From Folioceros fuciformis (lineage: Eukaryota > Anthocerotophyta > Anthocerotopsida > Anthocerotales), in NCBI GenBank assembly GCA_049999805.1, contig JBNGIO010006304.1:1-23202 (forward strand): a stretch of 23,202 nt of DNA. Direction: 5' to 3'. Shown here piece after piece: positions 9,558 to 19,520 of this stretch. The notes beneath the pieces were generated by a model, which saw only the letters and a program-made list of their open reading frames with translations, did not search any database and was not told the origin of the DNA. The translations under genes were made by a program, and so were the position numbers. Position 1 is the stretch's first letter, and each line of letters starts with the position of its first letter.

Positions 9558-9588
9558 ATTGGACCGCAGCTAGCCAATCAAGAATTGG
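9558..9588. promoter_or_regulatory. Cluster of three CCAAT boxes
   Basis: ATTGG at 9558-9562 and 9584-9588 (CCAAT on minus) and CCAAT at 9574-9578 (plus) lie within 31 bases. CCAAT boxes bind NF-Y factors. The cluster is about 1.04 kb upstream of the minus-strand sialyltransferase-like start codon, far for a core promoter unless the gene has a long leader or a 5' UTR intron. Suggestive only. Confidence 0.25.
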
Positions 9589-10166
9589 ACCACCACAACC
9601 ACGTCCAACCGGCTTCTCGGAGTCTCTCACGTTCTCGGGTCTTCCAATTCTTTTATCGACCTTCCCTGACCCAAAATACACAAGGATTCCGCGATCTTTG
9701 TCATTACCCTGTCTCTACCTCTCGGCGTTCCACTCAAAGGGCCCCTCCCCTGCGCTCCCCTCCCCTGGCACCTGCGGTCATGCTGTCTCGTGTTTTTCTA
9801 TGTTGTCCCATTCTATCATAATAGCGCATCATGGCCATGGCATCATGTGCTGCAGTGGTGCTACTGCCAGCCCGTTGTGTACTCGGACAGACATCTTGCT
9901 GTTCACACACAACATATAAAATAGACACAAACCTTTGTCCAAACCCGACGCTCCACACTCGTACCACAAACAACGGCCTTCTACAACAGGTAGGCTAAAC
10001 GCATACAACATATATGTCCCTGCCTTTCGAAACCAAGGCCTTTGGCATAACACCACGCCTTCCATCATCTAACCCCATCCTCCCTCTAGGACAAACACAC
10101 TGCAAGAGACTCCGGACCATTTATAAATGGCACCACTCCCTTTCCATCTAAGCTTTTCTTCCATAT

Positions 10167-10333
10167 TCTCCTCCCAAGGTAAGTTCTGAGGGAACAACAA
10201 ATAATCAAATTCTATACTCTCCCACCTCTTGACTTATGATGACGATCATTTCTCCTCCCAATATGACTTCCAAGGGAATAATAATAATCAAATTCTTCAC
10301 TCTCTCACCTCTTGACCTATCATGACGATCATT
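10167..10333. repeat. 84-bp imperfect tandem duplication
   Basis: Two adjacent copies, 10167-10250 and 10251-10333, each start TCTCCTCCCAA, share ATAATCAAATTCT in the middle and end GACGATCATT. They differ by scattered substitutions and small indels. A weaker two-copy repeat (TTTGGATTA...TCTTGGGT) follows at about 10416-10535. No coding frame crosses them. Confidence 0.75.
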
Positions 10334-10741
10334 TAACATGGGCTGCCTACATTGCTACTAGGAGGCAGCATTGCTGGTAGGTCAACTCTTTCAACTCCCC
10401 AATCATGATACATTAGGTGTCATTTGTGGTTTGGATTAGGATTAGGAGGTTGGTTCTCTTGGGTTATGTTACGTGTCTTTCTTAGTTTGGATTAAGATTA
10501 GAAAGCTAATTGTCTTGGGTCAGTTATTTTTGTGGTTTTGTTCTCTTATTTCATGAGGTAGATGAATTTTTCCATGATGTTATTCTCAATAAGGTCTCCT
10601 TCCATCTCCTCCAACCCTTGTTAGAAAGATGTTCTTCTTTTGCCTAATCTAAAGTTCACGAAGACTTATAGCGCACCTCAATTATCTATCACTTTAAATA
10701 ATAGATAAAAGAATTATTTTAATTTTCAATAAAGTTTATAC

Positions 10742-10762
10742 GCTGGATGGTTTGAATCCAGC
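10742..10762. repeat. 7-bp stem, 7-base loop inverted repeat
   Basis: GCTGGAT and ATCCAGC flank the loop GGTTTGA. It superficially resembles a tRNA T-arm, but no other tRNA elements are at the right distances. Confidence 0.5.
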
Positions 10763-10850
10763 AAATCAAATCGAGCTTTTTCATCTTGCTCTACAGTCAA
10801 GTCTACAAGAGCCCGTTTTATCTATATCTTGATATTAGAAAACAGAAATC

Positions 10851-12098
10851 ATCAATCACGATACCTTGCTCTCCGGGCAGCGTGGTAGAAGGGTGGACTT
10901 GAGCTACTCATTTCATGGCACGGAAATCGAGATACAAATCCATCGCGTGGAATAGCCCTGACCTGCACGACACGCGATGTAGGTGTGAAGAAGAAGGGTG
11001 TACCTCGACCGGAATGCACCCTGCTGCGGTGCAACTTCGCCAAAGTTAAACATGCCTCGTGGTCTAGACTAATTGAAGCATATGCCGTGCCGTGCGATGT
11101 GGAATTGTGAGAAATGTGTGTGCAATGTGGGGAAGGCGATGGTGGCAGGTGGAGCCCGGCCCGGACTGCCCTAGGCGGCTCTGTTCCGAGTGCCGTGTCC
11201 TGAACCTTTGTGTTGTGTGAAATCTCGGACACTTGTCTCCATTGTACGGCGGAGACGCTAGTGAAGGGAGCAGAGGGCTGCTGAAGGGGCTTGAAAGTCC
11301 CATTGAACTTGGTCGCACATGGATGTTGCCCACTTCGTTCCAACGGTTGATGCACCTGGGCACCACCTGGGGTCATCAACACGGCCCAGCTCTACCGCTA
11401 CGAATTGGGCGGCCTCGCCAGGGCCAGGGCAGAACTCCTTTAACTTTTGCACCGAGTCCGGGACCTAGTGTGAGGATGGATCGTTCGTGTCAAGCGAGAC
11501 TTGCCTGCAGTATATCATATCCTCCCGTTTTTTAAAGCGATATGGATTCCCAGTCTCTTATGCTCGGTGGTCAAGGTGGGTGGACTCTCAAAACGCCTAC
11601 CAGCTGCAGCTCGCACTCCCACAGGTTCGGTATGCAATCGGTTCGACGCATTCGGCTTGTGCTCAATTGCTCCAAAGGCGTGCCGGAGTGACGCTGTCCT
11701 CTTGTTTTCAGCCCGGACTAGTGATTCACCACCACCCATTCTCGCAAGGGGTGGTTTGATTTGCCTGCTCCTGGGGCCCTCTCGAGGGCTCGTTCCCATC
11801 GCCGTCGTATGGACTTTTCCGTGACACTGTCTGCAAGCTTCAAACGTCTCCACGTTCTCCTATAAATCCATGCCACGTACGCACATGTACATCGGCATTT
11901 TTTTCGTGATCGAAACTGTGGGCATTCTGTCCCAACCATGTGTCAGTGCCCATGGGTCTCGTTTGGCAAGTCGGAATTGTCTGCTTGCTTGTCAGAACCT
12001 GAACACCCTCGTTCTGTACGCGCATTTAGCTTTACAGTCTTAAAGTTTGAGCGCATACATTGCAAGCACCACGGCGGTCTATCTTCCTGGGGGCGTTG
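10851..12098. other. Intergenic stretch without recognisable gene
   Basis: Mid-GC sequence with overlapping open frames on both strands (largest on minus, 10852-11382, about 176 codons). None shows a domain, a membrane segment or repeat structure that I can recognise, and no splice chain links them. It could be an old mobile element too decayed to read. Confidence 0.4.
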
Positions 12099-12489
12099 GT
12101 ATGGCATACCAAAGGGGACACGCCCCCTCTCTCTAGGATTTTTTTACAAACGCACCGGTTATGCGTCCCCTTTGGCGCGTAACCGTAACCCTAAACCCAA
12201 AACCAAAACCAAACCGGACATTTGCAAGCATGTCTTGCCCAAGCACGGGCGCGCCCCCACCTATGGTTACAGGGGGTGTTTGGGCTTTCTGTCCTAAGGC
12301 CGCCCGGCATCCAGCCCAAAACGGGCTGTAACCGTTGAGCCATGTCCCCTTTGGTGCGGCGTCCGGTTTGGATGGTTTAGGGACAGGAAAAATATAGGCA
12401 TCAAAAGGGAATATTCGGCTAGATACCCCATCCATGGTAACCCTTAAAAAATGTATAGTGAGAGAGTGTCCCCTTTTGGTATGCCATAC
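12099..12489. mobile_element. MITE-like element with terminal inverted repeats
   Basis: A 391-bp element. The left end, GTATGGCATACCAAAGGGG, is matched as reverse complement by the right end, with one extra A, and the match continues weakly into a CTCTCTC stretch, about 35 bases in all. GTTG stands directly outside both ends (12095-12098 and 12490-12493), consistent with a 4-bp target-site duplication. The core word GTCCCCTTTGG recurs inside at 12165-12175 and 12344-12354, near the right end at 12468-12479, and inverted near the left end at 12109-12119, like subterminal transposase-binding repeats. No transposase is encoded, so it would be non-autonomous. The superfamily is not assigned. It sits about 410 bp downstream of the FAM185A-like stop codon. 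Confidence 0.75.
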
Positions 12490-12643
12490 GTTGGCCAACG
12501 ACAAGAATCGAAGAAATCTCATCGTCTCCGGAACGTGTAGTAGGTCCTCCTCCCCCATGCCGAGTTAGACATGCTTACTGCGCTGCACTAAGTAGAGTAT
12601 TTACAAGAGTTGGCAACAGCGGGCATAAGTTCTCGTGAGTCCC

Positions 12644-12649
12644 TTTATT
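12644..12649 (-). terminator. Probable polyadenylation signal of the FAM185A-like gene
   Basis: AATAAA on the minus strand, about 250 bases after the FAM185A-like stop codon at 12898. It is the first canonical signal downstream, at a normal 3' UTR distance. Confidence 0.5.
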
Positions 12650-12897
12650 GGCGTCATAGATGATAAAATTCCCGTCTTATCCCTTCACCTAATCTCTTCG
12701 AGTGGAGGAGGATGGCCTCCGACACGTCGACATTGATGGCCTATTGGCCGCTGTTTCGGCAGGTGAAAAGCTGCGCAGAAGATAGAAAGATTGAAATCTT
12801 AGCTCCTACTCTGGCTTCAGTGAAATTGTTCCGAACTGCACAGGCAGGTTGTTCGCCAACTGTCCCTCCGTGCTAAACTGAGAACACTGTGCTTTTT

Positions 12898-15284
12898 CTA
12901 GATGAAGTAAGAATCTCTAGTGACATACTCCACCCAGTTCCGCTTCTCCACTCGCAGCTCCCCCGAGCAAAACACCTTCACTTCACACTCTGCAGGGCCC
13001 TCTATTTTGTTACGAGCTTGGTCACTTTCCTCAGTGATTGGATCGTCCTCTGCTGGGAATATCAGGTGTCCACACTCTTGACCATTTTCGAGCTTGTACA
13101 TCTTTGCATCCTGCAGATAGATGCCGCTGCCGTGGTACTCCAGCTTCAAGTCACACAGCAGTGTCAGACCCATCCTGAAACTGTGCACATGGAGAATATT
13201 TCAGGGAAATATCGGCCAAACCTTAGTGAAGAGCTTGCTGGACAGGTACAGTGTAACATTCCCATTTCCACACTGTATCTCAACCTGACCCATGAATCCC
13301 AACAGCATTATGTCCTCAGTCTGAGTGACGGCATTCAAAAAATCAACGTCGCCCAGAACGAAAATACTGACGTACCTCCCGTGCGAGTTCATGAAGTTGA
13401 AGTTCCACATTTCCACCATTTGTGACAATTTTCGCCTTCCTATAGACAACCCACAATTGAGAGAGCAAACGGGGGGCTTACAATTTTCACTCCAAGAACA
13501 ACATAGAATCACTGCATGCGAGTTTTACCCTTCTAATCCACCGATGGTTGCTGCCCCTCCATCAGATGATACCTGCAAATGTGCTTGCTTATTGCATGAG
13601 CTTCATCAAATCCAAGTCCTCCGCATACCTGAGTTGCGTAGGTTAGGCAGTTTACGTCTAAAAGAGCAGATGCCTGAGCATGATTTAGCACGATGGAGCC
13701 TCCATGGGAGGAGACTACAACATCTGCATGCAAATCAAAACACGGAAAACATTTGTAGCCGTCAACATAACCCCTTTGCACACTGTACATCCGACACTGC
13801 ACAAAGACCGCAATAATGAACCGCATAATTACCATCCCCATACAAGGTTGCCACTTCTATGTCCCCTCCTCCACTGTCGATCTTCCACTGTGCTCCAAAA
13901 GCCCTGTTCACTCTTACATTGCCACCGCCAGTCTTGACATTTGCAACAGCGGAAAGCTGACCCAGTGAAGCTTCATTAAGTACAGCTTCCAAAACGGTGC
14001 TTTCCTATCCAGAGTTTCACACTAGAAGAGACTGTCATAGTTGAGACTAACTGGGATGTGAGTGCAAACTTCTCAGCTGACATCAGTGGAGCAGAGCAAG
14101 AGTCTTACATTCTCGGCATTTAAAGAACCTCCACCAGAATCAATCTCGGCTGTGGTTGCCTTCAGCTCACCTTACAACAGCGAACAGCAACACTGCTTCA
14201 AATGTCTAAGACTCAGAGTTGAACAACGACAGCCACGTATAATGCACTACAATCCATCCATTGAGTTCTGACTTCTTACCGAGCTGGATATTCCCCCCTG
14301 TCGTTTTCAGTCGCAAACTTCCTTCTCGCTGCAGGCAGCAAACGTCCAATTACCCAAAATAAACCATCTTAAATCATGGCTTCCGTGTTTTCTCTTTGGC
14401 AACGTACAACGTTTTGCACATCCTAGTCAATTGAAAAACCACCGAAATCGGTCATACCAGCTTCTGGATGAACACATCCCCTTCACCTGCCTCGACATCA
14501 AGACTACACCATCTTTCAGGTATTGTTGTGAGTAAGCCCACAAGATCCAACTCTTTTGTATCACGAGCTTCAGTCAAAACTGCAGATACAAACGGCAATC
14601 GCAAGATCTATTCTCTCCAAGAGACGGTGACTTGAGATTTTAGATACATTTCAGGCACATGCGGGTTATAATGCATACCCAGTGCCCCATTTTCCCTCGA
14701 TATGTCAAACAACGACCAGTCAGTGTGGAACGGTTCATGGTGCAGAGTGGCCTACGTACCACACAAGCAATTGTCCCATATGAGCACATGTCCGATTGTC
14801 TGATTCAGCATTTCAGTCCGCACCCCTCAATCTCACCTGAAAAGCAACCTCCTCCAGATTGCTACTCACTCTCACATCCACCTTGCTCTTTGTCCCCAAA
14901 AACTTCAGCTGCAAGCGGACCATAGCTCCGACTTCTCAGCCGCTCTACGCAAGGATATTGACAAACTCGGAGTTGAAAAACTGCACTGGTTCACACCTTC
15001 ACTACAGACCCAACGGTAATTGGCACGTGCTTGTGGATCTGATTCACTAGCCCATCTACTCCCGACGCGAATCTCGCCCTTCCTGTGCCAACATCAAAAG
15101 CCTTCAACTCTGCCAACTTCTGCCTGGCTTGTGGGTACGTGATCCCGGAATCAACCGCAATTCTTGATGATGTTGTCGTGCTCCGGGCGGCAGCCGCTTC
15201 ATGAGCAAGAACTTCTGGAGCATTTGCTAGAGCACTGATTGTCTTCAACCTCCAAAGGGTGTAGAGTCTCCTTCCACCCCTCAT
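12898..15284 (-). CDS. FAM185A-like / DUF4097-type beta-solenoid protein, 11 coding exons
   Basis: Exons assembled by hand: 15284-14997, 14908-14837, 14751-14679, 14579-14458, 14328-14280, 14170-14109, 13956-13833, 13723-13656, 13435-13376, 13284-13222, 13143-12898. The predicted product is about 408 residues (human FAM185A is about 390). All junctions use GT-AG and keep phase. Residues 1-40 are Arg/Ala/Ser-rich with few acids (starts MRGGRRLYTLWRL), like a mitochondrial presequence. From about 175 to 325 are repeated rungs of about 19-22 residues marked by GG plus N/S/D plus a hydrophobic residue (TTGGNIQLG, SGGGSLNAEN, TGGGNVRVNRA, SGGGDIEVATL, SHGGSIVLNHA, TNGGNVELQL), as in DUF4097 'adhesin-like' proteins. 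The function is unknown. An in-frame stop precedes the ATG. Uncertain points are the 13656 donor (13629 is an alternative), the 13435 acceptor and the last acceptor at 13143, whose upstream tract is poor. Confidence 0.8.
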
Positions 15285-15645
15285 CTATCAATCGACAGAG
15301 GAGTAGTCTCTTCAAATCTCTACACAAGCCCGGCTACCACAACTGTTTCGACGGCTAGGAAACAGCGTCCATGATTTAGCAATCCAACCGACACAGGACA
15401 TGGTGGCGGAATCAATGAACTCACGACGAACATCTTGCTTTGTCGCGCAGGGAACTCAACGCGTTTCTCAGCTGTTCCGATTGCAAATAAACTCAGACGT
15501 TTGGCTTTCCACGTCAACTACATCTGGTACCAACCCAATAATGTTCAGACATTATGCCCAACTCGAGACAGGGAGGCTTCGATCAGGCCATGCTGCTTGC
15601 AGCTCAGGTGCCGATTTCCCTTGCCTTGCAAAACTTACGATTCCC

Positions 15646-17653
15646 TTACACGCCACGTTGGTCCGAATTCACTCCAGTTCCTCCAACGGGCTGCGACTTC
15701 CGATCCGAAAGACCAAGGTCTTGTGCAGTAACAATTTCCTTGAGGACTACCGACGTGTCATTTGTCTTGCTCGACTTCGAATACGATTTGTAGTACAGGG
15801 CACCGAAGACAACGGCCTGCAGGAAGAGAGTATTTCAGCTTCTCCAAGCGAAAGGAAAGAGGTCTTCAGATGCGTACGTGAAGGGAGAAAGTTTGTGAAA
15901 CTTACCGCTCCCGCCCACTGACCGAACGTAAGGGGATGAACGAAGAGGATACATGACAGGATGATGCTAAGCAGCTGGAACACAAGAGTCAGCAAGACAC
16001 GAGAGTCACCCTTCCATAACAAACAAGAGCTAGGCTAGCAAAACGGACAACGAGTCAGCAAAGCTCCTCACTGACCTGTCTTGTGGTCATGATGGTGGCA
16101 AAAATGAGCGCTCCGAAATTACGGATCGTGTAAGAAATGGCAAATTGGCTAGAAGAGGCTGACTGCACATGTTGGAAAACTCTCACACAAGCTCGTATGC
16201 ATCAACCATTCCACATCAACACTTGAACACAAGGCTCACCAGAGAAAGCATGAGGATGTCAAAGAGACAATCGGGATGACGCATCACGAAATTTAAAGCC
16301 AGAAATAGTTGCCCTTGTAAAATAAGACCTGCAATTGAAGTGAGTGGGCACCCTCAATCCATTGGTGCATGCGCAGCAAGTTGATTGTGAGAATTTGGAG
16401 CACTAATGGACTGTATACCGACGTACCTATCATGGAAAAAAAACCAGATACAATGGTGACAAAAAGAATCTGATTGAAAATCTCCATGTTGTATCCTTTA
16501 AAAAGCATGTCCTGAAGGGTGCTCGTAAAGCCATCGGTCCTAGATACCCAATTGGAAAACATGAGGGAATACTGAAACAATTTCAAAGAAAATTGCCAGC
16601 AAACAGGCACTCACCCAAGATAGCCTAGCATCAAAATGATGCCCCATAGACTGCTGTCTCTGTCATTCAGTGCTGCTTTGGGATCCCTCTGAGCAAACAG
16701 CATTCAGATTACAATAGCTCCAGAGAAAGTTCAGAGTACGTCGAACATTGCCAATCCATTCAATGAATGTCAAAGCAACGAACTTCAACTCGCTTAGGAA
16801 ATGAACATGGAATACATGTGCATACTGCAGCAAGGAAAAATGCGGCGCAGCCTGCAGTCACCGCCACTGTCATGAAGTAATCCTTGGGAGTATACCGCTT
16901 TTGCATGATGCACGTACCCCAGATCTGTCGAAGAGACCGTTGGTGAGAAGATGGCTAAGGAGGTGGACATCAGGTAAAACATGGTTCAAAGACATGTCAA
17001 CTACGGCGGCACAGCGACTCACCATCACAGGAATCATTTTGGCACACTTTGAGATTGTCTGAACAGGGAAGCTCACATACCTCAAAGCCTGGAAAATACG
17101 TACACTGTCAACCTTCACAAGGGACACAGTACATCACAAACGAAAAACCCCATCTAATAATGACTACCTCATATTGGCATCCTGTCGACACCAAATTGGA
17201 TAAGGAAACTCCTGCATACTTGAAAAGAGGTGCAACAGGGGCTAGTGACTTCCCTTGCACCTGTACATGACAACAATTAGACCGCTGGAACAGAATGCAA
17301 GTTGGCAGGAAATAGAACGCTCTGCAGGCAGGAAATACCAGAATTACTGTGACAGCCACCAAGCTGGTCAACAGTCTGTTGAAAAACACAATGAGGAGCG
17401 AAAAAGTGAAGAACTCCTTCTCCTCACCATACGGAAATTTCATAATCCTTTCCTGCCAATGCGAGGCAGAAAATCAGACCATGAGCTGATGGCTGCCATA
17501 TCCAGCAGAGTACCCTAAGAGCAAAGACATGGGACTCGTGCCCAGTGTGCTGACCTGCATGTAGCCATAGACAAGGAGAGTGCTCATAATAGTGACCACA
17601 CAGAAGGCCAGCTTGGGGGCATCCTTGTCCAACAAAAATCTGAATCTGTCCAT
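15646..17653 (-). CDS. UDP-galactose/UDP-glucose transporter 5-like (SLC35B family), 11 exons
   Basis: Exons: 17653-17555, 17452-17339, 17260-17168, 17088-17023, 16924-16826, 16688-16615, 16539-16427, 16328-16240, 16162-16076, 15974-15906, 15816-15646. Together they encode 357 residues, close to the roughly 345 of plant UTR5 proteins. All introns are GT-AG, 75-137 nt. Family landmarks run in order: IMSTLLVYGYMQ, KFPYGEEKEFF, CQYEALRYVSFPVQT, KCAKMIPVM, DGFTSTLQDMLFKGYNMEI, RHPDCLFDI, SYTIRNFGAL, IMTTRQ. The protein should be a roughly ten-helix antiporter importing nucleotide sugars into the ER or Golgi in exchange for UMP; the relatives SLC35B2/B3 carry PAPS, but the sequence fits UTR5 better. 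The C-terminus ends DQRGV and lacks a dilysine ER-retrieval signal, unlike UTR3/SLC35B1, so Golgi residence is more likely. The first ATG follows an in-frame stop about 60 bases upstream. The next gene on the same strand starts 361 nt downstream. Confidence 0.93.
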
Positions 17654-18654
17654 TTGTGGCCCATGCAACGAAACTAGCACCCACCGCCTGACCGCTTAAG
17701 CTCAAATAGCACTGAAGCAAGGGCCGACCTCCAAACTACTGGCCGACCTGCTGTCAACGGTGCGCGGAAATGGACAAAGACAGAAAACAACGGGGAATTA
17801 CACCAGTTCTACCTAGGGCTACGCAGGCATAACCAGAGCACACATCAAATTCCCCGCTGGATGACTGGTTAGTCCTCAAGGAGAGAGTGGTTCGCGTAAG
17901 GATCCAGATATCTAGGGTGTGTTAGAGACTGCCGAGCATGGTAATCCGTTTCTGGCCAAAGCACGCCGAGCTCTTCCCTCTGAGAACGGGAGGTGCCTTT
18001 CCCTCGCCCTGTCGTGGTGCCTTGATTTTCCAAGTTTGGGTTGCTGGCTTCTCGTAGCCCTGTTTATCATGAGGAATAGGGCATCAGAACTCAGGATTTG
18101 GCAATGGCATACAGTGACAAGGTGGACTTCGCCACTTCTCAAATGGCAATCGAACACCATCGCAATTTGTGTGAACACCATTCGCAACCTCTTCTATGGA
18201 CGCGACAGCCCACCTGCTAGCACTCTATTGGATTCCCGGAAGTGGTAGCAGTTGCGTAGTTCGTACCTACAGATCTAGGTAACGGTTTGATCTGACCTGC
18301 TGCAGACTTTTGTCGTCAAGAAGCGAGATTGGACCTTCCGTAATAGTCTGGACTACACATTCTGCTCATGGTGATGCAGTGAGTGAAGGCTGATGATTTG
18401 ATTACACCGTCGTCCACCTGGGAGAGGTGGGCTGATAGAATATGTCAGACAAGCAACAGACAAATACAGATCAGAGTATGCTGAAGGAGGAGATGATCAG
18501 CTGTTTTAGGACACAGGATTTTAGTGAAAGATGAGATTGAGAATCTGCATCTATCTTGCAAACAAGCGACTTATATATAGTCCAAGAGGGAGTAAAGACT
18601 AGTTATCTATGATTACTCTGGATGTTAAGGTTGAAAATGATGAAGGTCCAAGAA

Positions 18655-18724
18655 GATGAAGGTCTACATGGTCGAAGATAATGAAGGTAGATGAAGGTCT
18701 ACATGGTCAAAGATAATGAAGGTA
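18655..18724. repeat. 35-bp tandem duplication
   Basis: Two adjacent 35-base copies, 18655-18689 and 18690-18724, identical but for one base (GTCGAAG versus GTCAAAG). Partial copies (GATGAAGGTC) flank on the left. The near-identity suggests a recent slippage event in otherwise AT-rich sequence. Confidence 0.85.
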
Positions 18725-19504
18725 GGCATATCGAAGACACTAAGTCTTAATTGCAATCAGTAGTAGTATTCTTAAGGCCACTATGTACCATAGCACAAAT
18801 GTATGATATATTATGTTCTAGTTTACAACACTTATTACATATATCCATGGAAACAATTAAACCCATAGTATCCATCTTAACAGCTGCAACAATTATAGTC
18901 TCCTATCCAATGTAGTATGATTTAAAATTAATATTAATACGTAAAAATAAAATGTTAAAAATATGATTAGGGATATATAACCAAGAACCTAGGTAGCTGC
19001 GAGCACCAAATTATAGCTTGATGTACATGCACGGGAGTTAGGGTGGTGTAACAGCCTTGTCCAAATATTAAATAAGGATACTAAAATATTATTCCATTGA
19101 ACTTGCTGGTGTGTAGCAAACCAAGGAAGGAACCACCTACCACGTTCCAGACCCTTTCGCAAATGTTTTCCTTCATATACCCGAAGAAGGAGAGGGTCCT
19201 TTTCCAAATTATCCCTTCTTGTGTACTTCTTCATAGAAGTTCTTATTCGTCTGAAAATAATGAAATCCGAGTGAAAGAGATGAGACATGCTAACGGCAAT
19301 TCGAGGCAGTTTCAGGTTCTTCCGTATTGCGAGCCTCTAATCAGTCAGCTATGGAGAAACAGCGAGCGCGACTGGCTGGTGCAAGGTGAAACAGACTGAG
19401 TCGACGTGGGTTCCTGCTCCCCTCCCTGAGCTGAGCGGGTTGTCTGACTCGAATCGAATCGGGAGCGAATCGCAGTAAAATTTTGCTCAGGGAAGTATAC
19501 AGCG

Positions 19505-19520
19505 TTGGCGCCCGCTGTGG
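19505..19520 (+). other. Retrotransposon primer-binding-site-like motif
   Basis: TTGGCGCCCGCTGTGG resembles the TTGGCGCCCACCGTGG word found just inside the 5' LTR of many plant Ty3/gypsy elements, and it is preceded by ATACAGCG, compatible with an LTR ending in CA. No gag or pol sequence follows before PAC1 and no second LTR is visible, so at best it is the edge of a truncated element. Chance similarity is quite possible. Confidence 0.25.

Larger units (their letters stand above)
8641..10850. other. Upstream and intergenic sequence, no gene recognised
   Basis: The first kilobase is GC-rich and probably carries the leader and promoter of the sialyltransferase-like gene. It contains CA repeats at about 8957-8983, a hexamer array at about 9236-9266, a GGCCGGGCC-rich patch near 9434-9470 and a CCAAT cluster at 9558-9588. 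From about 9.9 kb composition shifts to AT-rich, with TATA-like words near 9912 and 10128 and a tandem duplication at 10167-10333. No open frame here shows a domain. Confidence 0.45.

Noticed and set aside
10742-10762. tRNA T-arm-like hairpin
   Set aside because: Stem is 7 bp rather than 5, and no acceptor, D or anticodon arm is present at suitable distances.
10852-11382. 176-codon open frame on minus
   Set aside because: No motif or homology recognised; it overlaps equally good frames on plus.
12184-12200. Interstitial telomere tract
   Set aside because: Only about one and a half AAACCCT-type units, inside the MITE-like element; too short to be a telomeric array.
12889-13425. 178-codon plus frame
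   Set aside because: Antisense shadow of the last exons of the FAM185A-like gene, whose strand carries the coherent splice chain.
15400-15921. 173-codon plus frame
   Set aside because: Antisense shadow of the final transporter exons.
18655-18724. CRISPR-like or direct-repeat array
   Set aside because: Only two adjacent copies without spacers, in a nuclear plant genome; simple tandem duplication.
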